NCBI RefSeq assembly: GCF_003368325.1
Contig: NZ_CP031467.1
Location: 2,666,001 to 2,730,000, forward strand
Reading direction: 5' to 3'
Length of the DNA stretch: 64,000 bases
DNA from: Paraburkholderia caffeinilytica
GTDB taxonomy: Bacteria; Pseudomonadota; Gammaproteobacteria; Burkholderiales; Burkholderiaceae
Below are positions 20,060 through 29,106 of the stretch, piece after piece; the stretch's first letter is position 1, and every line of letters starts with the position of its first letter. The notes under the pieces were generated by a model. It did not search any database and had not been told where the DNA came from. It was given only the letters and a program-made list of their open reading frames with translations. A program made the translations under genes and the position numbers.

Positions 20060-20758
20060 TCAGTGAGCGTAGTCGCGCGCGCCGAAGATCGCGGTGCCGA
20101 CGCGCACGATCGTCGCGCCTTCCAGCACGGCGGCTTCGAGGTCGCTCGACATGCCCATCGACAGCGTATCGAGTTCGAGGCCGTCGTTACGCAGACGCTC
20201 GAACAGTTCACGCAGTTGCCGATGCGGCACGCGCTGCTCTTCGATGCTGCCGACCGGCTCCGGAATCGCCATCAGGCCGCGCAGATTCAGCTTCGGCAGC
20301 GCGGCGATTGCCTGCGCGACCTCCACGGCCTCGGGAATGCTCACACCGCTTTTCGACGCTTCGCCGCTAATGTTGATCTGCAGGCAGACGTTCAACGGCG
20401 GCAGGTTGTCCGGGCGCTGCTCCGATAGCCGCTGTGCGATCTTCAGGCGGTCGACCGAATGCACCCAGTCGAAATTCTCGGCAACCGGCCGCGTCTTGTT
20501 CGATTGCAGCGGTCCGATGAAATGCCATTCGAGCGAAGTGCGCAGATCGGCCAGCGCGTCGATCTTGGCAATGGATTCCTGCACGTAGTTTTCACCGAAC
20601 GCGCGTTGGCCGGCCGTGTGGGCGGCGCGCACGTCTTCGGCGGGGAACGTCTTCGAGACCGCGAGCAGGGCGATCGAGCGCGGGTCGCGTTCGGCCGCCT
20701 GCGCGGCTTGGGCGATGCGCTGCCGCACCGCTTCGAGGTTGTGAATCAGATCGGGCAT
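20060..20758 (-). CDS. yggS: YggS/PROSC family pyridoxal phosphate homeostasis protein
   Basis: This 232-residue single-domain TIM-barrel protein binds PLP through K36 in LLAVSKTFPA. Other marks are AFGENYVQE, WHFIGPLQSNK and the phosphate-binding end SMGMSSDLEAAVLEGATIVRVGTAIFG. It buffers free PLP in the cytoplasm and has no known catalytic activity. It precedes proC in the same direction and lies 204 nt downstream of glcF. Confidence 0.95.
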   Translation of the reverse strand: MPDLIHNLEAVRQRIAQAAQAAERDPRSIALLAVSKTFPAEDVRAAHTAGQRAFGENYVQESIAKIDALADLRTSLEWHFIGPLQSNKTRPVAENFDWVHSVDRLKIAQRLSEQRPDNLPPLNVCLQINISGEASKSGVSIPEAVEVAQAIAALPKLNLRGLMAIPEPVGSIEEQRVPHRQLRELFERLRNDGLELDTLSMGMSSDLEAAVLEGATIVRVGTAIFGARDYAH

Positions 20759-20962
20759 GGAACGGATCCGGAAATCCAGCGAAAGGCGATGGTCGAATTA
20801 TACGGACGCCGCCTTATACCGTTGCGGACCTGATCGGCAATGCCGCCAACCAGGTCGGGAACTCCGCTGGGCAGCCGGGTTGCGGCCTGTTGCAGGAGCG
20901 AAGGCGGTCACCGTGACGTGTACCGCAAGCCACGTGCCGCGCTTGCCTCAAAATCGATCGCC

Positions 20963-22189
20963 TCAAGCGGACAGCATGTGCTCCACCAGTTCGATCCAAT
21001 GCGCGACCGGCGTGGACGTGCCGCTTTGCAGATGCGCAATGCAGCCGACATTCGCCGACACGATCACCTGCGGCTCCTGCGCCTGCAGCCGCTCGAGCTT
21101 CTGATCGCGCAGCGCGTACGAGAGCTTGGGTTGGGTCAGCGAATAAGTGCCGGCCGAGCCGCAGCAGAGATGATTGTCGGCGGGCAGACGCACTTCCACG
21201 CCGAGCGCCGTCAGCAGATGTTCGACCTTGCCGCGCACCTGCTGGCCGTGCTGCAAGGTGCACGGCGGATGGAATGCGACCGTATGGATCGCGCGGCGGC
21301 GCGTCACGGCAACGAGCGCTTCCTCGAATTCCGGCAGGATCTCCGCGACGTCGCGCGTCAGCTCGGTCACGCGGCGCGCCTTTTCCGCATACGCAGGGTC
21401 GTTGCGCAGCAGATGCGCGTATTCCTTGACCGTCGCGCCGCAGCCGGACGCGTTCATCACGATCGCTTCGACACCTTGTTCGATATACGGCCACCAGGCG
21501 TCGATGTTGGCGCGCAGGTCGTCGAGCGCTTCTTCGTTGTAGCCCAGATGCAGACGGATCGCCCCGCAACAGCCGGCTTCCGGCGCGATCAACGTTTCCA
21601 CGCCGAGCGCGTCGAGCACCCGCGCCGTCGCGACGTTGACGTTCGGCATCATCGACGGTTGCACGCAGCCCGCGAGCATCAGCATCTTGCGCGGATGGTT
21701 CGCGGTGGGCCATTCGAGCGGACGCTGCCGCGCGGGCACCTTGTCGCGCAGTTTTCTGGGCAGCAGCGGGCGGATATGCTGACCGAGGCGCATGGTCGGC
21801 GTGAACAATGCGCTGTTTGGCACGAAGCTCGCGAGCAGCCGGCGCACCATCCGCTGACGGAGCGGACGGGTGACTTTTTCCTCGGTGATCTTGCGGCCGA
21901 TCTCGACCAGCCTGCCGTATTGAACGCCGGACGGGCAGGTGGTCTCGCAGCTGCGGCACGTGAGGCAGCGGTCCAGATGAACCTGGGTGCTGCGCGTGAC
22001 CGCCGCGCCTTCGACCATCTGCTTGATCAGATAGATGCGGCCGCGTGGGCCGTCGAGTTCGTCGCCGAGTATCTGATAGGTCGGGCACGTCGCCGTGCAG
22101 AAACCGCAATGCACGCAATTGCGCAGGATGGCGTCGGCTTCGTCGCCATCGGGCGTGTTGCGAATGAAGTCCGCGAGGTTGGTTTGCAT
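20963..22189 (-). CDS. glcF: glycolate oxidase iron-sulfur subunit GlcF
   Basis: The 408-residue subunit passes electrons from the GlcD flavin towards quinone. Two 4Fe-4S motifs lie at the N-terminus (CVHCGFCTATCPTYQ around residue 25 and CLTCRSCETTCPSG around residue 75). Two CCG-type domains follow (GCCGAIRLHLG and CCGSAGTYSL). It begins 8 nt after glcE, and the order glcD-glcE-glcF gives a complete glycolate dehydrogenase. Confidence 0.95.
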   Translation of the reverse strand: MQTNLADFIRNTPDGDEADAILRNCVHCGFCTATCPTYQILGDELDGPRGRIYLIKQMVEGAAVTRSTQVHLDRCLTCRSCETTCPSGVQYGRLVEIGRKITEEKVTRPLRQRMVRRLLASFVPNSALFTPTMRLGQHIRPLLPRKLRDKVPARQRPLEWPTANHPRKMLMLAGCVQPSMMPNVNVATARVLDALGVETLIAPEAGCCGAIRLHLGYNEEALDDLRANIDAWWPYIEQGVEAIVMNASGCGATVKEYAHLLRNDPAYAEKARRVTELTRDVAEILPEFEEALVAVTRRRAIHTVAFHPPCTLQHGQQVRGKVEHLLTALGVEVRLPADNHLCCGSAGTYSLTQPKLSYALRDQKLERLQAQEPQVIVSANVGCIAHLQSGTSTPVAHWIELVEHMLSA

Positions 22190-22197
22190 CGCGTCGC

Positions 22198-23286
22198 TCA
22201 GAAGTCGGGGTAGAGGCGGCCGCGATTGAAGATGCGGGCCGGGTCGAAGGCGGTTTTCAGGCCGCGATGGATTTTCATGAGCGGTGCGGGCAGCGGCGTG
22301 AAGACCCCGGCGCTGCGGTCGTAGCCATAGCCGGTACGAAAGATGGTGGCGTGGCCGCCGGCCTGTTTGGCGCTGATGCGCACGGTTTGCGCGTCGGTGT
22401 CGGTGATCCACCAGCGCTGGCCGCCGCCCCATTCCATCAATTGCGCGCCGGGCAATTGCATCGGCTCGGTGATCGACGGCAGGGCGAGGCGCCATAGCGC
22501 GGCCTTCGGCGGGATCGCTGCAAAGAACGAGTCGGTCTGTTCGCGCAAGCCGGCCCAGAAACGCTCCGCCTCAACGGCATCGACGACTTCGCCGCCGAGC
22601 GCGGTGCGCGCTGCCTTGACCGCGGCTTCCGCACCGCCCATGCGCACAGCCAGCGTGCCGTGGCGCCATGCGCTCGCCGTGATCGGCAGTGGGCGGCCGC
22701 CCCATTCGTTGAGCTTGCGGACCGCGTCGGTGCCGTTCATGTCGAACTTGAGCGTGGCTTCGGCCTGCGGCAGCGGCAGCACTTTGATCGACAGTTCGAG
22801 GATCAGCCCAAGGGTGCCCAGCGAACCCGCCATCAAGCGGGAGACGTCGTACCCGGCGACGTTCTTCACCACCTGGCCGCCAAAATGCAGCGTCTGGCCC
22901 TGGCCGTTCATGATGACGGCGCCCAGTACGAAGTCGCGCGCCGCACCGGCGGACGGGCGGCGTGGACCGGCAATGCCCGCCGCGATGCAGCCGCCGAAGG
23001 TAGCCTGCGGCCCGAAGTGCGGCGGTTCGAAGGCGAGCATCTGATGATGTTCGGCGAGCGCGGCCTCGATCTCCAGCAGGGGCGTGCCCGCGCGCGCCGT
23101 GATGACCAGTTCGGCCGGGTCGTAGGCGATGATGCCGCGATAAGCGCGCGTGTCGAGGATGTCACCTTCCAGCGTCTGACCGTACCAGTCTTTGGTGCCG
23201 CCGCCACGGATGCGCAATGTGCGCCCTTCGGCGCTGGCTGAACGCACGCGTTCAGACCAAATGGCGACGATGTCGTCCTCTTCCAT
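22198..23286 (-). CDS. glcE: glycolate oxidase FAD-binding subunit GlcE
   Basis: The 362-residue protein is a PCMH-type FAD-binding subunit of glycolate oxidase. It shows RIRGGGTKDWYG near the start, the FAD loop FGGCIAAGIAGPRRPSAGAARDFVLG (around residue 90-115) and VKNVAGYDVSRLMAGSLGTLG. It is shorter than GlcD, as usual. It lies between glcD and glcF; a 269-nt gap that holds a strong hairpin separates it from glcD. Confidence 0.94.
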   Translation of the reverse strand: MEEDDIVAIWSERVRSASAEGRTLRIRGGGTKDWYGQTLEGDILDTRAYRGIIAYDPAELVITARAGTPLLEIEAALAEHHQMLAFEPPHFGPQATFGGCIAAGIAGPRRPSAGAARDFVLGAVIMNGQGQTLHFGGQVVKNVAGYDVSRLMAGSLGTLGLILELSIKVLPLPQAEATLKFDMNGTDAVRKLNEWGGRPLPITASAWRHGTLAVRMGGAEAAVKAARTALGGEVVDAVEAERFWAGLREQTDSFFAAIPPKAALWRLALPSITEPMQLPGAQLMEWGGGQRWWITDTDAQTVRISAKQAGGHATIFRTGYGYDRSAGVFTPLPAPLMKIHRGLKTAFDPARIFNRGRLYPDF

Positions 23287-23508
23287 GGTGTCCTGCGTCG
23301 TTGTGTTTCGATTGATTGTACCGGGCGGGGGCGCGCTGGCAACCCGGAACGGACCCGCATCCGGGTAATCAGGGTGGGAGCCCGTAAGCGCTGCGGGCGC
23401 GGGTCATGCGGGATGGATCGGCGGGGAACTTGCGTGCGGGGGAGCGGGCGGCGCGGCATGCGGGCGTTCCGCGATCCGGACAGGCCCAGCCGCGCGGGAC
23501 GGCCGTGC

Positions 23509-23551
23509 CATGCGACGCTGCCGGGCCGCCCTCGGCCGGCAGCGTCGCATG
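23509..23551 (-). other. strong hairpin in the glcD-glcE spacer
   Basis: A 14-bp perfect inverted repeat (catgcgacgctgcc at 23509-23522 and ggcagcgtcgcatg at 23538-23551) has a 15-nt GC-rich loop that can fold further. It begins 4 nt after the glcD stop on the transcribed strand. No T tract follows, so it is more likely an mRNA-stabilising or partial attenuation structure than a full terminator. Confidence 0.75.
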
Positions 23552-23555
23552 CCTC

Positions 23556-25049
23556 CTAGAACCGCGGCAGCTCCGGATGCGGCAGCAAGCCGCCGCGCAC
23601 ATGCATCTTGCCGTACTCGGCGCAACGCGCACGAGTGGGAATGCCCTTGTCTGGATTGAGCAGGCCCGGCGCGTCAAAGGCACGCTTGACGGCGTGGAAC
23701 GCATCGCGCTCTTCGGGCGAAAACTGCACGCACATCGAATTGATTTTCTCGATGCCCACGCCATGCTCGCCGGTTACCGTGCCGCCCAGTTCGACGCACG
23801 TCTCGAGAATGTCGCAACCGAACGCTTCGGCCCGGTGCCACTCGTCCATATCGTTGCCGTTGAACAGGATCAGCGGATGCATGTTGCCGTCGCCGGCATG
23901 GAACACATTGATGCAGCGCAGACCGTATTTCTTCTCCATGACTTCGATGCGCGCCAGCAGCGGTCCGATACTGCGGCGCGGCACGGTGCCGTCCATGCAG
24001 TAGTAGTCGGGCGAAATGCGTCCTGCTGCCGGAAACGCGTTTTTGCGCCCGGACCAGAAGCGCAGCCGTTCATTCTCCGAGCGCGAAATCTGGATGCGGG
24101 TTGCGCCCTGTTCGCGCAGCACCGCGGTCATGCGCACGATCTCGTCGGCGACTTCTTCAGGCGTGCCGTCCGATTCGCACAGCAGGATCGCCGCCGCGTC
24201 GAGGTCGTAGCCCGCGTTGACGAACTCCTCGACGGCGCGCGTAGCCGGTTTGTCCATCATCTCCAAACCCGCCGGAATGATGCCTGAGGCAATGATGCCG
24301 GCGACGGCGTCGCCGCCTTTCACGACGTCGTCGAAACTGGCCATGATGACCTGCGCCGTTTGCGGCTTGGGGATCAGCTTGACGGTGACTTCGGTGACGA
24401 TCGCGAACATGCCTTCACTGCCGATCAGCACCGCGAGCAGATCGAGCCCGGGCGCGTCAGGCCCGAGCGAGCCGAATTCAACGATGTCGCCTTCCATTGT
24501 CACGGCGCGCACACGCAGCACGTTGTGCACGGTCAGGCCGTATTTGAGGCAGTGCACGCCGCCCGAATTCTCGGAGACGTTGCCGCCGATCGTGCAGGCG
24601 ATCTGCGACGACGGATCGGGTGCGTAGTAAAGGCCGTAGGGCGCGGCGGCTTCGGAGATCGACAGATTGCGCACGCCCGGCTGCACGGTCGCGGTCCGGG
24701 CGTACGGGTCGACTTCGACGATCTTGCGGAAGCGGGCGAGCGACACCACCACGCCGTGGCGAATCGGCATCGCTCCGCCGGACAAACCGGTGCCCGCGCC
24801 GCGCGGGACGATCGGCACGTCGAGCCGGTGGCAGATCTGCACGATGCGCTGGACCTGCGATTCCGTCTCGGGCAATGCGACTGCGAGCGGCAGACGCCTG
24901 TACGCAGCGAGGCCGTCGCATTCGTAGGCAACGGTGTCTTCTTCTCGATACAGCAGACAGTGGTTCGGCAGTACCGCCATCAACGCCTGCACGACTTCGC
25001 GCTGGCGCTGGGCGAGAACTTCGGCCGTCAGTTCGACGGGTGCGTTCAT
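23556..25049 (-). CDS. glcD: glycolate oxidase subunit GlcD (FAD-linked)
   Basis: This 497-residue flavoprotein oxidises glycolate to glyoxylate. The PCMH FAD domain has VPRGAGTGLSGGAMP (around residue 97) and IGGNVSENSGGVHCLKYG; the C-terminal FAD-oxidase domain has NVFHAGDGNMHPLILF and GGTVTGEHGVGIEKI. It heads the glcDEF genes and follows the D-lactate dehydrogenase-like gene by 126 nt. No GlcC-type regulator lies nearby. Confidence 0.95.
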   Translation of the reverse strand: MNAPVELTAEVLAQRQREVVQALMAVLPNHCLLYREEDTVAYECDGLAAYRRLPLAVALPETESQVQRIVQICHRLDVPIVPRGAGTGLSGGAMPIRHGVVVSLARFRKIVEVDPYARTATVQPGVRNLSISEAAAPYGLYYAPDPSSQIACTIGGNVSENSGGVHCLKYGLTVHNVLRVRAVTMEGDIVEFGSLGPDAPGLDLLAVLIGSEGMFAIVTEVTVKLIPKPQTAQVIMASFDDVVKGGDAVAGIIASGIIPAGLEMMDKPATRAVEEFVNAGYDLDAAAILLCESDGTPEEVADEIVRMTAVLREQGATRIQISRSENERLRFWSGRKNAFPAAGRISPDYYCMDGTVPRRSIGPLLARIEVMEKKYGLRCINVFHAGDGNMHPLILFNGNDMDEWHRAEAFGCDILETCVELGGTVTGEHGVGIEKINSMCVQFSPEERDAFHAVKRAFDAPGLLNPDKGIPTRARCAEYGKMHVRGGLLPHPELPRF

Positions 25050-25175
25050 ATGACTTGTCTCCTGGTGTCCTTCACCCTGCGTGCCCGGTCAAGCCTGGTT
25101 GTGCGGCTGCGGACGTTGCTGCTGCCGCTGTCGCTGTCGCAACTGAGCTGAGCTCAGCTGAGCGTCGATGATCTC

Positions 25176-26591
25176 TCAAGCCGCCCAGGAAAAGATCTTG
25201 CCCGGATTCATCAGATTGCGCGGATCGAGCGCGTGCTTGATGGAGCGCATCGTGTCGACGGCGACTTCGCCGTGTTCTTCGAGCAGGAAGTTCATCTTGT
25301 GCAGACCGACACCGTGTTCGCCCGTGCAGGTGCCGTCCATGCGCAGCGCGCGCTGCACGATGCGATGGTTCAGGCGTTCGGCCTCGACGAGTTCTTCCGG
25401 CTTGTTCGGATCGATCAGGATCGCGACGTGGAAGTTGCCGTCGCCGACATGGCCGACGATCGGGCAAGGCAGCGGCGACGCGTTCAGATCCTGCTCGGTT
25501 TCCACCACGCATTCCGCAAGGCGCGAGATCGGCACGCACACATCGGTCGTGACGGCGCGGCAACCGGGCTTCAGTTGCAGCATCGCGAAATAGGCGTTGT
25601 GACGCGCGTTCCACAGGCGGCTGCGGTCTTCCGGCCGGGTTGCCCATTCGAAGCCTTCGCCGGCATTCTGCGCGGCGATCTCCTGCACCAGTTCCGCTTG
25701 CTCTTTCACACCGGCTTCGGTGCCGTGGAATTCGAAGAAGAGCGTGGGCGCCTCACGCAATGTGAGGTTCGAATGGCGATTGATCGAGCGGATCGCGAGC
25801 GCGTCGACGAACTCGACGCGCGCAATCGGCACACCCATCTGAATCGTTTCGATGACCGCGCGCACCGCATCGCCCATCGACGGGAACGTGCAGACTGCCG
25901 CCGAGACCGCTTCCGGCTGCGGATACAGCCGAACGGTAATCTCGGTAATCACGCCGAGCGTACCTTCCGAGCCGACGAACAGGCGCGTGAGGTCGTAACC
26001 CGCCGACGACTTGCGTGCGCGCGTGCCGGTTTTGATCACGCGGCCGTCGGCGAGAACCACGGTCAGCCCGAGTACGTTTTCGCGCATCGTGCCGTAGCGC
26101 ACGGCGTTGGTGCCCGAGGCGCGCGTAGCCGACATGCCGCCGATGCTCGCGTCGGCACCGGGGTCGATCGGGAAAAACAGGCCGGTGTCACGCAGTGCTT
26201 CGTTCAGCTGTTTGCGCGAGATGCCGGGTTCGACGGTGACGGTCAGGTCTTCGGCGTTGATCGACAACACGCGGTTCATTTCCGACAGGTCGATCGACAC
26301 GCCGCCTTGCACCGCCAGCAGATGCCCTTCGAGCGACGATCCGTTGCCGTAGGGGATGATCGGTACGTTGTGCTGGCCGCACAGCTTGACGATGGTTTGC
26401 ACGTCTTCCGTATTGCGCGCGAATACGACGGCGTCGGGCAGTTGGGGATCGAACGGCGACTCGTCGCGGCCATGGTGGGCACGCACGGCCTCCGCGGTGG
26501 ACACGCGTTCGCCGAAAGCGGCTTTGAGGGCAGCCAGCAACTCGGCGGGAAACGGCCGGCGCAGCGGGGCCGGCGGCACGGGATGGTTCAC
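25176..26591 (-). CDS. FAD-binding oxidoreductase, probable D-lactate dehydrogenase (cytochrome type)
   Basis: The 471-residue protein is a GlcD/Dld-family flavoenzyme: HHGRDES near the N-terminus, IPYGNGSSLEGHLLAVQGGVS at the FAD site, GGMSATRASGTNAVRYG, HVGDGNFHVAILID, and TCTGEHGVGLHKMNFL. The wording around the FAD loop and its closeness to glcD are typical of cytochrome-linked D-lactate dehydrogenases (mammalian LDHD-like); another 2-hydroxyacid is possible. Together with glcDEF it suggests a 2-hydroxyacid oxidation cluster. It diverges from the adenosyltransferase gene. Confidence 0.87.
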   Translation of the reverse strand: MNHPVPPAPLRRPFPAELLAALKAAFGERVSTAEAVRAHHGRDESPFDPQLPDAVVFARNTEDVQTIVKLCGQHNVPIIPYGNGSSLEGHLLAVQGGVSIDLSEMNRVLSINAEDLTVTVEPGISRKQLNEALRDTGLFFPIDPGADASIGGMSATRASGTNAVRYGTMRENVLGLTVVLADGRVIKTGTRARKSSAGYDLTRLFVGSEGTLGVITEITVRLYPQPEAVSAAVCTFPSMGDAVRAVIETIQMGVPIARVEFVDALAIRSINRHSNLTLREAPTLFFEFHGTEAGVKEQAELVQEIAAQNAGEGFEWATRPEDRSRLWNARHNAYFAMLQLKPGCRAVTTDVCVPISRLAECVVETEQDLNASPLPCPIVGHVGDGNFHVAILIDPNKPEELVEAERLNHRIVQRALRMDGTCTGEHGVGLHKMNFLLEEHGEVAVDTMRSIKHALDPRNLMNPGKIFSWAA

Positions 26592-26844
26592 GCATGTCTC
26601 CAGATATTGGGGCGGAGTTGTTCTACAGCATGTGCTTCATTTTACGCCGATCGTCTGCGGGCCGGCGTCGGGGGGTAGCTGCCGCTCCTATAATGGCGGC
26701 GACCTCGCGATGCGCGCAATATGGATAAACGCGGTGGCCGGCCTGGTGGTGGCTGACCTGCCGGATTTGCCGGATAGATTCAACGGATGGATTCGGCGGC
26801 GCCGTGCCGACGCATCGTCACTGAATGAATGCATGGGAGACATC

Positions 26845-27399
26845 ATGGGCAACCGCTTGAGCAAGATCGCCACCCGTACGGGCGATGACGGCAGCACCGG
26901 TCTCGGCGACGGCCGGCGCGTGCGCAAGGACAGCGCACGCATTGCCGCGATCGGCGACGTCGATGAACTCAATTCGAATCTCGGCGTGTTGCTGTGCGAA
27001 ACCTTGCCCGACGAGGTGCGGACGGCACTGATCGCGATTCAGCACGATCTGTTCGATCTGGGCGGTGAACTCTGCATTCCCGGCCACACGATGATTACCG
27101 ACACGCATCTCGGCCAACTCGACGACTGGCTGGCTGACTACAACGCGACCCTGCCGCCATTGAAGGAATTCATTCTGCCCGGCGGCTCGCGCGCGGCCGC
27201 GCTTGCGCACGTGTGCCGTACGGTGTGCCGGCGTGCTGAGCGGTCGATCGTCGCCCTGGGTGAAAGCGAGGCGATCAATGAGGCGCCGCGTCAGTATGTG
27301 AACCGGTTATCCGACCTGCTGTTCGTGCTGGCGCGCGTGCTCAATCGCGCGGACGGCGGCAGCGACGTGTTATGGCGGCACGATCGTCGCCCCGGCTGA
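26845..27399 (+). CDS. ATP:cob(I)alamin adenosyltransferase, PduO type
   Basis: The 184-residue protein transfers adenosyl from ATP to cob(I)alamin to make adenosylcobalamin. It opens GNRLSKIATRTGDDGSTGLGDGRR and has DVDELNSNLG and VCRTVCRRAERSIVAL with NRLSDLLFVLARVLN, the ATP and cobalamin contacts of the PduO/MMAB fold. The second ATG (26845) is used since GGGAGA lies just upstream. A TATAAT at 26689-26694 is a possible -10. No cobalamin riboswitch sequence was seen in the 253-nt leader. Confidence 0.92.
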   Translation: MGNRLSKIATRTGDDGSTGLGDGRRVRKDSARIAAIGDVDELNSNLGVLLCETLPDEVRTALIAIQHDLFDLGGELCIPGHTMITDTHLGQLDDWLADYNATLPPLKEFILPGGSRAAALAHVCRTVCRRAERSIVALGESEAINEAPRQYVNRLSDLLFVLARVLNRADGGSDVLWRHDRRPG

Positions 27400-27462
27400 C
27401 ACCGCGCGCCAGTCCCCGTTCTAGTCCCTTTAAGCACTGTGACAATCTGTCCGGGGCAAAAC

Positions 27463-27503
27463 TTCTCCTTAAAGAGGTATTGTAGCCGCATCTTTAAGGA
27501 GAA
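27463..27503 (+). promoter_or_regulatory. NsrR-like palindrome overlapping the hmp ribosome-binding site
   Basis: A 13-bp perfect inverted repeat, ttctccttaaaga (27463-27475) and tctttaaggagaa (27491-27503), flanks a 15-nt centre. The inner 23 nt (27472-27494) match the remembered NsrR consensus AAGATGCATTTnAAATGCATCTT at about 16 of 22 positions. The right arm contains the AAGGAG Shine-Dalgarno of hmp, so the palindrome may act as a DNA operator, an RNA hairpin, or both. Confidence 0.6.
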
Positions 27504-27509
27504 ATCGCA

Positions 27510-28715
27510 ATGACCGCTCTCACCGCCGACCAGATCGCCCGCGTCAAAGCCACCGTTCCCGTACTCGCCGTGCACGGCACGACCATCACCAAACACTTCT
27601 ACAAGCGCATGTTCGCGCACCATCCCGAGTTGAAGAACGTGTTCAACCAGACTCATCAGATGAGCGGCAATCAGCCGGAAACGCTGGCAAAGGCGGTGTA
27701 TGCGTATGCCGCCAATATCGATAACCTCGGCGCGCTGGGTCCGACTGTCTCGCGCATCGCGCATAAGCACGTGAGTCTGAATATCCGGCCGGAGCAATAT
27801 CCGATCGTGGGACGCCACCTGTTAGGCGCAATTGTCGACGTGCTCGGCGACGCCGTCGATCCGGAAACGCTCGGCGCATGGGAAGCCGCTTATGGGCAGC
27901 TCGCGAAGATCTTCATCGGCACGGAGGCCACGCTTTACGAAGGCGCGGCGTGGAGCGGCTTCCGGCCGTTCAAGGTTGCGCGCAAGGAAGTGGAGAGCGA
28001 TGAAATCACGTCGTTCTATCTGACGCCCGCCGATGGCTCGCCGGCCTGCGGTTTCGAGCCTGGCCAATATCTGAGCGTGAAGCGTTTCGTGGATGAACTC
28101 GGCGTCGATCAACCGCGGCAGTACAGCTTGTCGGATGCGCCGAACGGCAACTGGCTGCGCATTTCGGTCAAGCGTGAGGCCGGCCGCGAAGATGTGGCGC
28201 CAGGCCATGTATCGAACCTGCTGCACGACGGCGTGGAAGTGGGCGCGGTAGTGCATGTCAGCGCGCCAATGGGCGATTTCACACTCGACCGCAAGAAGAC
28301 GACGCCGGTCGTACTGATGAGCGGCGGTGTGGGCGTGACCCCGATGACCTCGATGCTGGCGACGTTGCTTGCCGACCAGAGCGAGCGCAGCGTGACCTTC
28401 GTGCATGCCTGCCGCAATGGCCGCGTGCACGCGTTCCGGCAATGGCTGAACGATGCGGTCACAGCGCATCCCAACGTTACACGTGCGGTGTTCTACGAAG
28501 CCATTGAAGCAAGTGATCGCGCCGGTATCGACTACGATTTCGAAGGCCGCCTCGATCTCGCGAAAATCGCCGGCAAGGTGATCGTTCCGGATGCGGATTA
28601 CTACATCTGCGGACCGTTGCCGTTCATGCACGCGCAATGCGAGGCGTTGGCCTCGCTCGGTGTGGATGCGGCGCGGATTCACACCGAAGTGTTCGGTTCA
28701 GGCGTGGTGGAGTGA
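27510..28715 (+). CDS. hmp: flavohaemoglobin (nitric oxide dioxygenase)
   Basis: The 401-residue Hmp converts NO and O2 to nitrate. An N-terminal globin domain (residues 1-140, with FYKRMFAHHPELKNVFNQ and the proximal haem region AHKHVSLNIRPEQYPIVGRHLL) is fused to an FAD domain (RQYSLSDAPN around residue 206) and an NAD domain (LMSGGVGVTPMTSML and YYICGPLPFMHAQ). AAGGAG lies 8 nt before the ATG inside a palindrome. Induction by nitric oxide through NsrR is likely from that site. It is convergent with the toxin-antitoxin pair. Confidence 0.96.
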   Translation: MTALTADQIARVKATVPVLAVHGTTITKHFYKRMFAHHPELKNVFNQTHQMSGNQPETLAKAVYAYAANIDNLGALGPTVSRIAHKHVSLNIRPEQYPIVGRHLLGAIVDVLGDAVDPETLGAWEAAYGQLAKIFIGTEATLYEGAAWSGFRPFKVARKEVESDEITSFYLTPADGSPACGFEPGQYLSVKRFVDELGVDQPRQYSLSDAPNGNWLRISVKREAGREDVAPGHVSNLLHDGVEVGAVVHVSAPMGDFTLDRKKTTPVVLMSGGVGVTPMTSMLATLLADQSERSVTFVHACRNGRVHAFRQWLNDAVTAHPNVTRAVFYEAIEASDRAGIDYDFEGRLDLAKIAGKVIVPDADYYICGPLPFMHAQCEALASLGVDAARIHTEVFGSGVVE

Positions 28716-28724
28716 AGCAAGGGC

Positions 28725-28767
28725 GCACGGCAAGCGGCGTGTGAAAACACGCGAGGGCGTGCCGTGC
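28725..28767. other. nested hairpin between convergent hmp and the antitoxin gene
   Basis: An outer 8-bp stem (gcacggca 28725-28732, tgccgtgc 28760-28767) encloses an inner hairpin gcgtgt-gaaa-acacgc (28737-28752) with a GAAA tetraloop. It fills almost the whole 55-nt convergent spacer. It lacks a T tract, so full intrinsic termination is not certain. Confidence 0.55.
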
Positions 28768-28770
28768 ACC

Positions 28771-29103
28771 TTATCCAATCGCCAGTGTGACCGGCTTGCC
28801 TATCCGGCTCATCATTTCGACCAGGGTGTCGATAGTGAACTTGGTGGTCTTCTTGTTGACCACATCGGACACGCGCGGACGCGACACCATCAGAATCTCG
28901 GCTGCCTCGGCCTGCTTCAGATGATGCTGTTCGATCCAGCTGGACAGCTCCGTCATCAACTGCTCCTTGAGCAGCCGCGTGTCGTTGATCTGTTTTTGCG
29001 ACGCGGCGTGCAAGCGCTTCGCTTCTTCGGCGGAGAAGCCGAGTTCGAGAAACAGGTTTGCGCCGGGCTTTGTTACGTGACGGATTTTCGTGTCGATCGT
29101 CAT
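28771..29103 (-). CDS. XRE-family antitoxin/repressor (HigA-like)
   Basis: This 110-residue protein has a helix-turn-helix in its C-terminal half (HLKQAEAAEILMVSRPRVSDVVNKKTTKFTIDTLVEMM), the arrangement of short HigA-like antitoxins paired with Gp49-type toxins. The N-terminal half probably binds the toxin. It starts 3 nt after the toxin stop, so the order is toxin first, as in higBA loci. It should repress the promoter at 29466-29494. Its AT content is higher than that of the neighbours, consistent with an acquired element. Confidence 0.85.
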   Translation of the reverse strand: MTIDTKIRHVTKPGANLFLELGFSAEEAKRLHAASQKQINDTRLLKEQLMTELSSWIEQHHLKQAEAAEILMVSRPRVSDVVNKKTTKFTIDTLVEMMSRIGKPVTLAIG

Positions 29104-29106
29104 TTG

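Noticed and set aside
23370..23390. taagcgctg word near 23.4 kb, considered as another copy of the hairpin element
   Set aside because: Only the core word matches; both outer arms and the five-codon frame are missing.
26592..26844. Possible cobalamin riboswitch before the adenosyltransferase gene
   Set aside because: No B12-box-like sequence or suitable multi-stem fold was seen in the 253-nt leader.
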